64,000 nucleotides of DNA from Paenibacillus sp. PL91 (GCF_012935325.2 NZ_JABBYG020000002.1:558001-622000), one strand, 5' to 3'. Shown: positions 44,396 to 52,925, counted from the first letter of the stretch. A program made the numbers and translations. Notes: a model not told the origin generated them from the letters alone.

Positions 44396-45829
44396 ATGAG
44401 ACTGCAAAAGAAATGGACAGGACTGACGTTTCTGCTTCTCTGTATGTGCTTCATGCAGGTTCATACGGCATTTGCCGAACAGGAGATTGTGCGCAAAGGC
44501 TCCGAGCTAACCGGCATAATCGACATCGATTCGTCGTTAGAATCGCATATGGCGCTTCAAAAGGACGGTACAATTTGGACATGGGAAGGCAATGAACAAG
44601 CAAAGCGAGGCCCTAAAATTGCGGGAGCGATAGCGGCCGAAGTTGGCAATATTGCACTGAAGGCGGACGGCACCGTATGGACCTGGGGTTCAAATGAATC
44701 GGGGCAGCTCGGGAATGGCATGATCGATAAGCCAAAAGCAAGCGCGAACCATGAGCCTGAGCAGGTCAAAGGGTTAAAAAACGTAGTCGCCATTGCAAGC
44801 GGCCGCTCCTTTCATGTTGCTCTTACAAAAGATCACACGGCATGGATCTGGGGAAATTCGTGCATCGTGTCGATGACACGCTCAGACTTTACATTTAATG
44901 AAAACTATTGCATCGCCTATGAAGAGCGGCCTCAAGAAGAAAAAGCCTACGTTCCCGGCTTGATTAAGAGGGAGAACATTAAAGCGATTGCGGCTTCTCA
45001 AAACAATATATCAATCGTCAAAGAAGATGGCAGCGTCAATCGCTGGGGCTATTGGAACAATGTACGTATGGGCGAGGATACATTGCCCTGGGCAACGAAG
45101 GATATCATGGCCGTCTCGGAAATGTTCAATGACTACATGGGCAACCTTTTATTGCTCCGGAAAGACGGAACGGTTGGCTACTATGAGCCACCGGCTGTAA
45201 AGCCTAAAGGCGGCTTCACAAAAATATCTGCAGCCCCATACAGTGCTAATTACAACCTGGCCTTGCATCAGGATGGCTCGGTCTGGAATAGCGAGGAAAA
45301 TGGCTCATTGATTCAAATAAAAGGCTTGAGCAATATGGTAGATATTGAAGCTAGAGCAGCGAATAGCGGGCTAGCCTTGGACGACAAAGGGACGGTGTGG
45401 TCCTGGGGCGAGGCTAAATATGGGGCTCTTAATCAAGGATCAGCATCACCAAAAACATTATCCGTCGTCAAGCCAGCTGCTGTGTTCAAAAGCTTCTCCA
45501 TTCAACTAAATGATGCCTACATTCCGCTAAGCGCTGCTCCGGTTATCATAAACGGGACAACCTTCGTCCCGCTGCGCGACGTGTTCGAGGCTCTGGGCGC
45601 GAAGGTGAGCTACAGCTCTGGCAAAATTGCGATCAGCAAAGGAAAAACGAGCATACAGCTTGAGGTATATAAACATCAAACAATCGTTAACGGTATGAAG
45701 AAGCAAATCGCTGAAGCGCCTCGTTACTACCAAACCAGGACGATTGTCCCGCTCCGCTTCGTAACGGAAGCGCTTGGCGCCAGCGTCAAGTGGAACACAG
45801 TTAACGATACGATAATGATCGAGAGTTAA
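44396..45829 (+). CDS. Secreted RCC1-repeat protein with copper-amine-oxidase-N (stalk) domain
   Basis: A 477-residue exported protein with a signal peptide (about 1-28, ending AFA-EQ). RCC1-type beta-propeller repeats run from about 45 to 350, each with the HMALQKDGTIWTW / NIALKADGTVWTWGSN signature. The C-terminal stalk domain pair (about 360-477) contains VIINGTTFVPLRDVFEALGAKV and YYQTRTIVPLRFVTEALGASVKW. Stalk domains are common in wall-exposed Paenibacillus proteins. The role is unknown and probably adhesive or ligand-binding. AAGGAG lies 12 bases before the ATG at 44396. Confidence 0.85.
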   Translation: MRLQKKWTGLTFLLLCMCFMQVHTAFAEQEIVRKGSELTGIIDIDSSLESHMALQKDGTIWTWEGNEQAKRGPKIAGAIAAEVGNIALKADGTVWTWGSNESGQLGNGMIDKPKASANHEPEQVKGLKNVVAIASGRSFHVALTKDHTAWIWGNSCIVSMTRSDFTFNENYCIAYEERPQEEKAYVPGLIKRENIKAIAASQNNISIVKEDGSVNRWGYWNNVRMGEDTLPWATKDIMAVSEMFNDYMGNLLLLRKDGTVGYYEPPAVKPKGGFTKISAAPYSANYNLALHQDGSVWNSEENGSLIQIKGLSNMVDIEARAANSGLALDDKGTVWSWGEAKYGALNQGSASPKTLSVVKPAAVFKSFSIQLNDAYIPLSAAPVIINGTTFVPLRDVFEALGAKVSYSSGKIAISKGKTSIQLEVYKHQTIVNGMKKQIAEAPRYYQTRTIVPLRFVTEALGASVKWNTVNDTIMIES

Positions 45830-45852
45830 CATCATGTCGGAAAAGCTAAACG

Positions 45853-45893
45853 AAAAAGGAGAAGGCCCCTACTCGCCTTCTCCTTTTTATTTT
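45853..45893 (+). terminator. Terminator of the RCC1/stalk gene
   Basis: AAAAAGGAGAAGGC pairs perfectly with GCCTTCTCCTTTTT, ending in T-rich sequence. Confidence 0.9.
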
Positions 45894-45922
45894 TAGCAGC
45901 TATCTTCAATCGATAGGAAGGA

Positions 45923-46078
45923 TTACTCTTTGATTTTTTCAAAGGAAGCATCGTAAAGCCGAAACATCGTTTTATAGCCGGACTCATCAATTTTAACACC
46001 GACATCCAGCCTCCCGGGAATTTTCAGAGGACCGGTATGATGCCTCGTTTGTATAGCTGGACATTTGATAATATTACA
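45923..46078 (-). pseudogene. Possible C-terminal gene remnant
   Basis: In the 369-base gap before the alpha/beta hydrolase gene, one minus-strand frame reads like the end of a protein (GRLDVGVKIDESGYKTMFRL, then YDASFEKIKE-stop). It has no plausible start or ribosome site and is closed by an in-frame stop on its upstream side. It may be a decayed gene end, or chance. The rest of the gap holds the terminator at 45853 and no other feature. Confidence 0.3.
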
Positions 46079-46198
46079 TTATGGTCACGGTCGCAATCTA
46101 CGATCCTCTGAAAGGAGGAAGAATTGCATCACTGAGGCAACACTGCTATTTTAAAAAGGTAATGTTGTTCTCTAGAAAAACACTAAGGAGTAAGCGCA

Positions 46199-47215
46199 AT
46201 GATGCTATTTGTTCGCCCGATATGGATTGGGACAGGCAGCCTGCTTGTCCTGCTGCTACTCATTTTGATTGCTGCTAGCTTTTATTTCTATCATGTTGCC
46301 ATTAAGCGCAATTCCAAGCAATTTTTGAGCGACAACGCAGATTTAGCCCAAATCCAGAGCAGCAAGAGTAATGAAGATTCTATCGACCCTGCTATTACCG
46401 AAAAGGTGCAGCCTACTCCAGTAGACGTGATGGGAGTGGATTGGGTAGAAAGCCAAGACTACGAAACTTGGCGCATTACGTCCGATGACGGCTTGGCACT
46501 CGTCGGTTATTACCTTGCAGCCAAGGTGCCAACTACTCGAGCAGTCATACTCGCTCATGGCTATTCCTCGCAAGGGAAAGATATGGGCAGCTTCGCTAAG
46601 TTTTATTATGAGAAGCTTGGCTACAATGTGCTCATGCCTGATGACCGTGGTCATGGCAATAGCGAAGGCGATTATATCGGCTTCGGCTGGCCCGATCGGA
46701 AGGATTATCTGCTTTGGATTCGCAGGGTGGTAGAGGCTGTTGGCGATTCTGCGCAAATTGTTCTGCATGGCATCTCCATGGGAGGCGCAACCGTCATGAT
46801 GATAAGCGGCGAGGATGTCCCTAGCCAAGTCAAAGCGATTGTTGAGGATTGCGGCTATACTTCCGCGCATGATCAGCTCCTTTACCAGCTAAAAAGGATC
46901 TATAAGCTTCCCGCCTTCCCTATTATGCCTGCAACGAGCTTGGTTACCCGGTTGAAAGCAGGCTACCATTTTCATGAGGCATCAGCATTATCCCAACTGA
47001 AAAAAAACAAGCTGCCTATGTTTTTTATTCATGGAGCAGCAGATACTTTTGTTCCCACCGAAATGGCTTGGAAACTGTATGAGGCCTGCACGGCGGAGAA
47101 AGAAATTTATATTGTAGCAGAAGCGGGGCATGGTATGGCTTACGCTACCGACAGACGGACCTACGAGCAGAAAGTGGCTGCCTTTATTGGAAAATATTTA
47201 AACAACGACGGCTAA
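46199..47215 (+). CDS. Membrane-anchored alpha/beta hydrolase (YqkD-like)
   Basis: A 338-residue protein with an N-terminal membrane anchor (about 10-33), a polar linker, and an alpha/beta hydrolase domain. The oxyanion region is LAHGYSSQGKD, GRGH-like DDRGHGNS is present, the nucleophile elbow GISMGG lies near residue 195, an acid region is HGAADTFVP, and the catalytic His is in AEAGHGMAY. It resembles the YqkD/YfhR group of putative esterases or peptidases. Substrate unknown. AAGGAG lies 8 bases before the ATG. Confidence 0.85.
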   Translation: MMLFVRPIWIGTGSLLVLLLLILIAASFYFYHVAIKRNSKQFLSDNADLAQIQSSKSNEDSIDPAITEKVQPTPVDVMGVDWVESQDYETWRITSDDGLALVGYYLAAKVPTTRAVILAHGYSSQGKDMGSFAKFYYEKLGYNVLMPDDRGHGNSEGDYIGFGWPDRKDYLLWIRRVVEAVGDSAQIVLHGISMGGATVMMISGEDVPSQVKAIVEDCGYTSAHDQLLYQLKRIYKLPAFPIMPATSLVTRLKAGYHFHEASALSQLKKNKLPMFFIHGAADTFVPTEMAWKLYEACTAEKEIYIVAEAGHGMAYATDRRTYEQKVAAFIGKYLNNDG

Positions 47216-47351
47216 TACGGCCTGCTCATGAGGCGTATTGCATTCCTCGACAGAAATTGTACGGTTTCCTATTGTATATGGACATAACCTTTAGCTATCG
47301 CTGATATGATTAAACGAACGATGCGATGCTGATTCAAAGGGAGGTGTGTAT

Positions 47352-48209
47352 ATGGAGCCTTTTTCCACTGATCTATTGAAAGGAAAGGTCGTGCTGATTA
47401 CTGGCGGAGCGACAGGTCTTGGCCGTGCTATGGGAGAGAGGTTTGTTGCGCTTGGCGCCAATCTGGCTATTGCCAGTCGCCGCGAAGCCGTGCTCGCAAA
47501 GGCTGCAGAGGAAATGAGCCTAGCGGCAACCCCCGTATATTACAAAAGCTGTGATGTCCGTGACCCCGCTCAAGTGAGTGAACTGATAACGGCCGTTGAG
47601 AACCATTTTGGGCACATCGATGTACTCGTTAACAATGCTGCCGGCAATTTCGTCAGCCCTACTGAACGGCTCTCGCCTAGAGCGGTAGACACTGTCTTGA
47701 ATATCGTACTGCACGGCACCTTTTATACGACACTTGAGGTTGGGAAGCGTTGGATTGAACAAGGAATCGCCGGCACTATGCTGAACATCGTTACCACCTA
47801 TGCCACGACAGGCTCGGGCTATGTCGTACCCTCTGCGGCGGCAAAAGCTGGCGTACTGGCGCTTACAAGATCGCTGGCCGTGGAATGGGCGGCTTATGGA
47901 ATCCGGCAGGTTGCTATTGCGCCAGGGCCATTCCCTACAGAGGGAGCATGGTCACGCCTTGCTCCTACTCCAGAGCTGGAAGAAAAAATGATCGGCCGGG
48001 TTCCCTTAAAACGGGTAGGCAATAAAGAGGAGCTTGCAAATCTGGCTGCTTATCTCATTTCTGACTATGCAGCTTATATGAACGGTGAAGTCGTGACGAT
48101 TGACGGCGGCGAATGGCTGCAAGGAGCAGGCCAATTCAACAGCTTATCCGAGCTGACGGCCAAGCAATGGGATGATTTAGCGGATTTGACCCGCAAAGGG
48201 AAAGGATAA
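47352..48209 (+). CDS. SDR oxidoreductase of the 2,4-dienoyl-CoA reductase type
   Basis: A 285-residue SDR: TGGATGLGRAMG cofactor loop near residue 17, NNAAGNFVSPTERLSP near 92, and a C-terminal DGGEWLQGAGQFN. The NNAAGNF.P.E.LS segment is characteristic of peroxisomal-type 2,4-dienoyl-CoA reductases and FadH/YkuF of bacilli. This branch replaces the YxxxK by a lysine plus other residues; here PSAAAKAGV fits that pattern. Role in unsaturated fatty-acid beta-oxidation is inferred. GGGAGG lies 7 bases before the ATG. Confidence 0.85.
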   Translation: MEPFSTDLLKGKVVLITGGATGLGRAMGERFVALGANLAIASRREAVLAKAAEEMSLAATPVYYKSCDVRDPAQVSELITAVENHFGHIDVLVNNAAGNFVSPTERLSPRAVDTVLNIVLHGTFYTTLEVGKRWIEQGIAGTMLNIVTTYATTGSGYVVPSAAAKAGVLALTRSLAVEWAAYGIRQVAIAPGPFPTEGAWSRLAPTPELEEKMIGRVPLKRVGNKEELANLAAYLISDYAAYMNGEVVTIDGGEWLQGAGQFNSLSELTAKQWDDLADLTRKGKG

Positions 48210-48235
48210 GCAAGCTAGCTCAGCGTGGAATTCAA

Positions 48236-48284
48236 AGAAAAAGCAGCTCATACACCCGAGGAGGAATGAACTGCTTTTTTTACG
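48236..48284 (+). terminator. Terminator of the dienoyl-CoA-reductase-like gene
   Basis: AAAAAGCAG(c)TCAT pairs with ATGA(a)CTGCTTTTT, followed by further T. Confidence 0.75.
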
Positions 48285-48316
48285 CTATTCTTTTTCTTGT
48301 GCGCCCTCTACTTGAT

Positions 48317-48628
48317 TTAAAGTCCGAAAGCCAGGTCTCTTCCTCCTGATCTATTTCCTGAGCGGTTGCCGCCTGTACGATTGCCTCCAGTACGGTTTCC
48401 GCCTGTACGATTGCCTCCAGTACGGTTTCCTCCGGTACGGTTGCCACCTGTGCGGTTACCTCCTGTACGGTTTCCGCCTGTGCGGTTACCTCCTGTACGG
48501 TTGCCACCTGTGCGGTTGCCGCCTGTACGGTTGCCGCCTGTACGGTTGCCGCCTGTACGGTTGCCGCCTGTACGGTTGCCACCAGTACGATTTCCATTGT
48601 TTTTTGCATTTTTCTTTTCTTTTGGCAT
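48317..48628 (-). CDS. NRTGG-repeat protein of unknown function
   Basis: A 103-residue protein made of a lysine-rich start (MPKEKKNAKNNG), 15 tandem copies of NRTGG, and a tail NRSGNRSGGRDLAFGL. There is no signal peptide. The frame is chosen because a GAGGAGG lies 10 bases before the ATG and because codon differences between copies (AAC/AAT, CGT/CGC, ACA/ACT/ACC, GGA/GGC/GGT) never change the pentapeptide, while the other minus-strand frame varies. The composition is strongly basic and glycine-rich, recalling RGG-type RNA-binding segments or low-complexity spore-coat proteins; neither is established. Confidence 0.7.
   Translation of the reverse strand: MPKEKKNAKNNGNRTGGNRTGGNRTGGNRTGGNRTGGNRTGGNRTGGNRTGGNRTGGNRTGGNRTGGNRTGGNRTGGNRTGGNRTGGNRSGNRSGGRDLAFGL
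48362..48596. repeat. 15-base tandem repeat array, 15 or more units
   Basis: The plus strand shows repeated GTACGGTTGCCGCCT-like units with third-position variation. The array is the coding core of the NRTGG protein and is likely to change length by slippage. Confidence 0.9.
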
Positions 48629-48766
48629 ATGCGTAATACCTCCTCATAGAAGCTACTTACAACATATGTAGCAAATCTATCATTCGCAACTAGTCATCTG
48701 ATTGTTTTATAGAATAATAGATTCATATCCCTGCCACAAACAATGAGCTATCCCAAAAGTGGCATC

Positions 48767-49108
48767 GTCTAAAATAGGTCTACTTTCTAGACCTATTTCA
48801 TCGAATCGCCCCGTTTAAGAGGAATAGATCTAGTTTCTAGATCTATTTCCGCTGGCGGAGCGTCAAAATGCCCATTAGGCAGCTTTCACGACTAAAATAG
48901 GTCTACTTTCTAGACCTATTTCCTCGAATCGCCCCCCTTTAAGAGGAATAGATCTAGTTTCTAGATCTATTTCCGCTGGCGGAGCGTCAAAATGAACATT
49001 GGGCTGCTTGCGAGCCTATAATAGGTCTACTTTCTAGACCTATTTCCTCAAATCGCCCTCCTTTAAGAGGAATAGATCTAGTTTCTAGATCTATTTCCGC
49101 TGGCGGAG
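48767..49108. repeat. Three tandem ~124-base units, each with two perfect hairpins
   Basis: Each unit holds an AAATAGGTCTA-CTTTC-TAGACCTATTT hairpin (48772-48798, 48895-48921, 49020-49045), an AATAGATCTA-GTTTC-TAGATCTATT hairpin about 24 bases later (48823-48847, 48947-48971, 49071-49095), and then TCCGCTGGCGGAGC. Unit-to-unit spacing is 123-125 bases. Stems are perfectly kept (copy 3 loses one outer pair) while linkers differ (e.g. CCCATTAGGCAGC versus GAACATTGGGCTGC), so the structure looks preserved. No ORF crosses the array. It fills most of the 571-base gap between the NRTGG gene and the anti-sigma gene. Confidence 0.9.
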
Positions 49109-49147
49109 CACCTCTTACACAGTTAACGTGTGATGCGCATAAATAAA

Positions 49148-49190
49148 GAAGCTGTCCTCAGGGGTGATAACCCTTTGAGACAGCTCCTCT
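49148..49190 (-). terminator. Terminator of the sigma/anti-sigma operon
   Basis: GAGCTGTC...GACAGCTTC stem with an inner AAGGG/CCCCT pairing, followed on the minus strand by TTTATTT, just past the anti-sigma stop. Confidence 0.75.
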
Positions 49191-49199
49191 ATTCTAAAG

Positions 49200-49961
49200 C
49201 TATAATGTATTAGCCGAATAGGAACCGGTATCCGTTCCGAATGCTTTCGTCCCGCGCGGCTGATCGCCCTTCTCATCAGGCTCCAACGTTATGCCGATGC
49301 TATCATAGGTTAATTGTTCTGACTCTATCCCCATAGCAAGCAGCCCGACTCCTTTCTCGTCAACGCGGAACGTGCCTGCGCTCGTTCGAATACCTTCTCG
49401 GAGAAGCCACACTTGATAAGCCTCCTCGTTTTTTGTTTCTTGGGCTCCGAACACATAGACTACAAACTGCTTGCTCTTTCCATTGTCAACAATGCATGCT
49501 ACACCATACGCATGCTCCTTCTCCGTGGATTCCGCCTTCAGCATCGTGATCTGAACAATCTCGGAGGCTGGAGCAAATAAAGCATTTTCAATGGATTCTA
49601 GTCGCGAATCCTGTTTTTTAACGAAAGGATTTTCCCATAACGAGCCGCCGACAAAAATAAGCGCTGCCGCCGCTACCGCTATTGCGGGCTTCCATAGCTT
49701 TCTTCCAATCCGTGCTTTATGGCGCCTTGGTACTGCTTTGGCAGCAGCCATAATCTGCTCCTTTAAATCCTCTGGCGGTTCAATTCGATTCATATCCAAG
49801 GGAAGCTCCTCCCATACGATTTGCAATTCGGCCAGCTCTTGCTTGCAAGAATCACAATAAGTCAAATGACGCTCGAAAGCTTCCCTTTCCTCATTTGAAC
49901 CAGTACCAGATAAATAATCGAGTATGAAATCGCAATCGCGGCTATATGCTTCGTCATTCAT
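49200..49961 (-). CDS. Anti-sigma factor (zinc-finger plus RskA-like domain)
   Basis: A 253-residue membrane protein. The N-terminus carries an HxxxCxxC zinc anti-sigma motif (FERHLTYCDSC, about 30-40), then a single membrane helix (about 90-110, PAIAVAAAALIFVGGSLW) and an extracellular RskA-type domain (KQFVVYVFGAQ; EEAYQVWLLREG; SIGITLEPDEKGDQPRGTKA). It should hold the adjacent ECF sigma factor inactive at the membrane until a signal triggers release. It follows the sigma gene without a gap, which supports tight coupling. Confidence 0.9.
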   Translation of the reverse strand: MNDEAYSRDCDFILDYLSGTGSNEEREAFERHLTYCDSCKQELAELQIVWEELPLDMNRIEPPEDLKEQIMAAAKAVPRRHKARIGRKLWKPAIAVAAAALIFVGGSLWENPFVKKQDSRLESIENALFAPASEIVQITMLKAESTEKEHAYGVACIVDNGKSKQFVVYVFGAQETKNEEAYQVWLLREGIRTSAGTFRVDEKGVGLLAMGIESEQLTYDSIGITLEPDEKGDQPRGTKAFGTDTGSYSANTL

Positions 49962-50531
49962 TTAAAGTTCCCCCTTTGCCGCAAGATGCCTTCGCAATAT
50001 TTTCAAAGTCTGATGAAGTCTGTTCTTGACTGTTCCGAGAGGCTGATCATACAGCTGTGCCAGCTCTCTCAAGCTATAGCCTTGCCAATAAAAATGCTCG
50101 AGAAGCGTTTTCTGTGATAGAGATAAATGCTTGCACGCCTGCTGAATTTGCTCCCTTATGGAATGTCTTTCAACATGCTCCTCGGGCGACAGACCCAGTT
50201 GATCAGGCAATTCATTAAATCGTTCATCCGTAATTTGTACAAGGCCGGAAGCTTCTCTTCTTTGTTTACGAATATGATCCATCGTTATATTACGGGTAAT
50301 GGTAAGGAGCCAGCTTGTAAAACGTCCCTTATCTGGGTCGTATTCCGATTCTGTCGTCCATAAACGCATAAATACCGCCTGCGAAATGTCTCTTGCGGTT
50401 GACTCATCCCGAACCGCCTTGATGGCAAAGGAATACACCAAAGAGCCATACCGGTCATAAAGAACGGACAGCGCTTTATTTTTACCGTTTCTAATATGCT
50501 GCATGAGTTCTTGATCGGTAAGATTAAGCAT
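49962..50531 (-). CDS. ECF-type RNA polymerase sigma factor
   Basis: A 189-residue group IV sigma factor. Region 2 (about 10-85) contains LYDRYGSLVYSFAIK, ISQAVFMRLW and the RFTSWLLTITRNITMDHIRK region 2.4 helix. Region 4 (about 125-185) contains LSLSQKTLLEHFYWQGYSLRELAQLYDQPLGTVKNRLHQTLKILR. It is followed at once by its anti-sigma gene. Two cupredoxin genes lie upstream on the same strand, but a terminator at 50576-50608 separates them, so the sigma gene probably also has its own promoter in the 95-base gap. Confidence 0.93.
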   Translation of the reverse strand: MLNLTDQELMQHIRNGKNKALSVLYDRYGSLVYSFAIKAVRDESTARDISQAVFMRLWTTESEYDPDKGRFTSWLLTITRNITMDHIRKQRREASGLVQITDERFNELPDQLGLSPEEHVERHSIREQIQQACKHLSLSQKTLLEHFYWQGYSLRELAQLYDQPLGTVKNRLHQTLKILRRHLAAKGEL

Positions 50532-50575
50532 TGATTAGCGCCTCCACGACAGGCTTTTTTTCTTCATGTTATCAG

Positions 50576-50608
50576 AAACAGGAGCAGCCATAAACAGCTG
50601 CTCCTAAT
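50576..50608 (-). terminator. Terminator after the cupredoxin lipoprotein gene
   Basis: AGGAGCAGC pairs perfectly with GCTGCTCCT over 8 bases, followed on the minus strand by GTTTCT; the weak T-run may allow partial read-through into the sigma gene. Confidence 0.6.
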
Positions 50609-50626
50609 CTTTTAATAAATGATAAA

Positions 50627-51295
50627 TTATTTTTCCTTTACTACAATTGACCCTCTCATGCCTGGATGAGGAATACAATAGTAGCCGAACTCGCCTGCTT
50701 CTGAAAAAGTAACCTTCTTGCTTTCATTTTGGGCAAGCAACTCCGTATCGAATTGTCCATTATCATCTGTTGCAGAATGCTTTACCTCATCCTTATTGAT
50801 AAAAGTGACGATATCGCCCTGCGAAATTTCGAGCTTATCCGGTGAGAAGGCGAAGTTCGTAATCTCAACCGTATGAACGGTTACCTCGTCGGAAGGCTGT
50901 TCTTTGTCTTTAATCGGCTCCTCCGTTTTGACCGGTGCCTTTGGCGTAGACTTAGGCTGGACTGGAGTAGCCTTCGGCTTCGTTTCTGTCGTCTTCACTG
51001 TTGCAGCAGGCTTCTCAGTAGCTTCAAGCTTTTCCGTTACTTTCGGCTTCTCCGTTTCAACCGGCTCCTGCACCGGGGAGGCTGCATCGGATGGGCTTGG
51101 GGTTGGAGTATTTTCCGATCCAGAACCATCATCATCTGCATGCTCATCAGCAGCTTCAGAGCTTATCGGAGCAGCTGTCATATCCATTTTCGTATTGTGG
51201 GCAGCAGTCTCGTTAGATTCCTGAGCGCCGCCGCAGCCCGATAAGAAGAGGAGCAACAAAGTCAGCATTAAACATCCAAAAGTTATTTTTCGCAT
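50627..51295 (-). CDS. Cupredoxin-domain lipoprotein
   Basis: A 222-residue lipoprotein with lipobox LSGC (Cys-21), a ~100-residue Pro/Thr/Lys/Glu-rich linker that would span the cell wall, and a C-terminal plastocyanin/azurin-like domain (about 135-222). Type-1 copper ligands are visible: His in DEVKHSATD, then Cys, His and Met in YYCIPHPGM. It is likely a surface electron carrier or copper-binding protein. Its start is 10 bases after the stop of the larger cupredoxin gene, so they are co-transcribed. Confidence 0.9.
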   Translation of the reverse strand: MRKITFGCLMLTLLLLFLSGCGGAQESNETAAHNTKMDMTAAPISSEAADEHADDDGSGSENTPTPSPSDAASPVQEPVETEKPKVTEKLEATEKPAATVKTTETKPKATPVQPKSTPKAPVKTEEPIKDKEQPSDEVTVHTVEITNFAFSPDKLEISQGDIVTFINKDEVKHSATDDNGQFDTELLAQNESKKVTFSEAGEFGYYCIPHPGMRGSIVVKEK

Positions 51296-51305
51296 GTCCT
51301 CACAC

Positions 51306-52925
51306 TCACTTTACGATGATTTGACCGGTCATAAATGATTTGTGCGGCTCGCAAAAATAATTATAAGTGCCTGGTTTTTCAAAAGTTACTGTATAGGTTT
51401 CGCCTTTAGCGAGCAATGGAGTCGAGAAGGAACCGTCCAAAGCAACCGCATTATGCTTCATCTCATCGTAATTCGTGAAGATAACCTTGGAGCCTGCTTC
51501 CACAGTAAGTGCTTCCTTGCCGAAGGAGTACTCTTTAATGTCAACGTTGTACGTCTTAACCGTCGCGACAGGTGTGGTTGGTGTAGTGTTTGGTGTAGTT
51601 GATGCAGTTGTTCCATTAAATTGGGCTGGATCGACGATATACCAGACATCATTAACGCCCTGCCCATTCAAATCTCCATGCGCCTTGTCATTTAAAAAAT
51701 AATAGAGCGGGAACCCTTTATATGATGCTTGCTTGCTTCCATCCGAGCGGGTAATCGTTCCGATATCGCTTCCATTGATCGTAGATGGGACACTAGCGCT
51801 TGATGATGAATATGCAGGCCAATTGACGAGGCAATTGCCTTCGCAAACGCTTTTTCCGGATGTATCCTTGTCAAAATAATAAAGGGCTCTGCCGTAATCG
51901 TCAGTCAAATAGTTGCCCGCTTCCTTTGAGGTGCCAAGCATAATCGCGTAATCCGACTTCGCCGCAAACCACACGCCGCCTACGCCCTCACCGGTTACAT
52001 CGCCAGGCTTGCTATCCTTTGCAAAATAATAGAGCGGCCAATTTTTGTATGTTAGCTGCTTCGCGCCGTCTGTGCGTGTAATAACGGCGAAGTCAGCTTT
52101 ATTCAGCCAAGCCGGTATTTGAAGATTCGCATCGTAATAGATCGGCCAGTTTTTCAAGCAATCGCCTTGACAGGCATTAACATTTTCCGCGTCCTTCGTG
52201 AAGAAATAGAGCGCACGCCCGTTTTTATCTGTAAAATAGTTGCCGAGCTTATCGTTTTGCCCAATGCCGATCCGCTCGCCTTGCGGCAATGCTGCCCCGG
52301 AGGCAATGACTCCGCTCGCTTGGAGCGTGTCAAAGAACGGCGTGCCATTTTTCGTATGGGCAGACAGCGCCTCAACAAGAGAGGTTGCTAGATGTGCATT
52401 CAGCAGCGACGACTTGCCGGCAATCTCTTTCAAGCCATGCGAAGCTGCGAATGTTTCCGATTGTTGGTATGTAAAGTCTGATCCGGATTTATAACCGAGG
52501 TTCTCCAATATGACCTTGTAAAATTGCTGGGAGCTGATCGCTGCGCTTGGTTCAAAACGATTGTTACCCGCGCCCTGCCAGCCTAGCTCCGGTTTGCTCT
52601 TCAGATAAGCCAGCACGGACTGATTGGCTTTGCCTACCTGTGCAGCGTCAGAAAAATTAGTTTCGCCTGTAAAAGCTAGTGCGTCCTTCAGTTTTCCATT
52701 AAGGCGAAGCGAGATAATAGCAGCTTGCAAGCGCGTTGACGCTTTACTCAAATAGGCCGTATCCACACCGTTGCCGTCTCCAATTAGAAGCCCAAGCTCA
52801 AACGCCGTATCGGCATCAGACTTGACCCCGGACGATGATTCTGCAGACGCCGTACCAAGCGGAGCGGCAATCATTGTCGTGCACATTGCAGTTACCAAAA
52901 ACAGTTTCTTTAATCGTGTAAGCAT
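51306..52925 (-). CDS. Secreted protein with COG4315-type repeats and C-terminal cupredoxin domain
   Basis: A 539-residue exported protein. A signal peptide (about 1-27, ending ASA-ES) is followed by ~190 residues of S-layer-homology-like helices. Two tandem pairs of 'secreted repeat' (PF03640 type) units come next, marked by GRALYFFTKD...ACQGDCLKNWP / TYKNWPLYYFAKDSKPGDVTGEG and GRALYYFDKD...VCEGNCLVNWP / SYKGFPLYYFLNDKAHGDLNGQG. A cupredoxin domain (about 450-539) has His in EMKHNAV and Cys-His-Met in YFCEPHKSFM. AAGGAGG lies 8 bases before the ATG. An ECF-like promoter precedes it. A role in extracellular redox chemistry is inferred. Confidence 0.88.
   Translation of the reverse strand: MLTRLKKLFLVTAMCTTMIAAPLGTASAESSSGVKSDADTAFELGLLIGDGNGVDTAYLSKASTRLQAAIISLRLNGKLKDALAFTGETNFSDAAQVGKANQSVLAYLKSKPELGWQGAGNNRFEPSAAISSQQFYKVILENLGYKSGSDFTYQQSETFAASHGLKEIAGKSSLLNAHLATSLVEALSAHTKNGTPFFDTLQASGVIASGAALPQGERIGIGQNDKLGNYFTDKNGRALYFFTKDAENVNACQGDCLKNWPIYYDANLQIPAWLNKADFAVITRTDGAKQLTYKNWPLYYFAKDSKPGDVTGEGVGGVWFAAKSDYAIMLGTSKEAGNYLTDDYGRALYYFDKDTSGKSVCEGNCLVNWPAYSSSSASVPSTINGSDIGTITRSDGSKQASYKGFPLYYFLNDKAHGDLNGQGVNDVWYIVDPAQFNGTTASTTPNTTPTTPVATVKTYNVDIKEYSFGKEALTVEAGSKVIFTNYDEMKHNAVALDGSFSTPLLAKGETYTVTFEKPGTYNYFCEPHKSFMTGQIIVK

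Noticed and set aside
48280..48609. Second minus-strand frame over the same array (Ala/Thr/Val/Gln-rich)
   Set aside because: Its repeats vary in sequence and its start lies inside the NRTGG gene with no ribosome site.
48366..48671. Plus-strand frame encoding a Pro-Pro-Val-Arg repeat across the NRTGG array
   Set aside because: It is the mirror of the 15-base repeat, has no ribosome site, and the minus-strand frame has a strong one and keeps its amino acids despite codon changes.
48767..49108. CRISPR-like array
   Set aside because: There are only three units, each ~124 bases with internal palindromes, no unique spacers of uniform length and no cas gene nearby.
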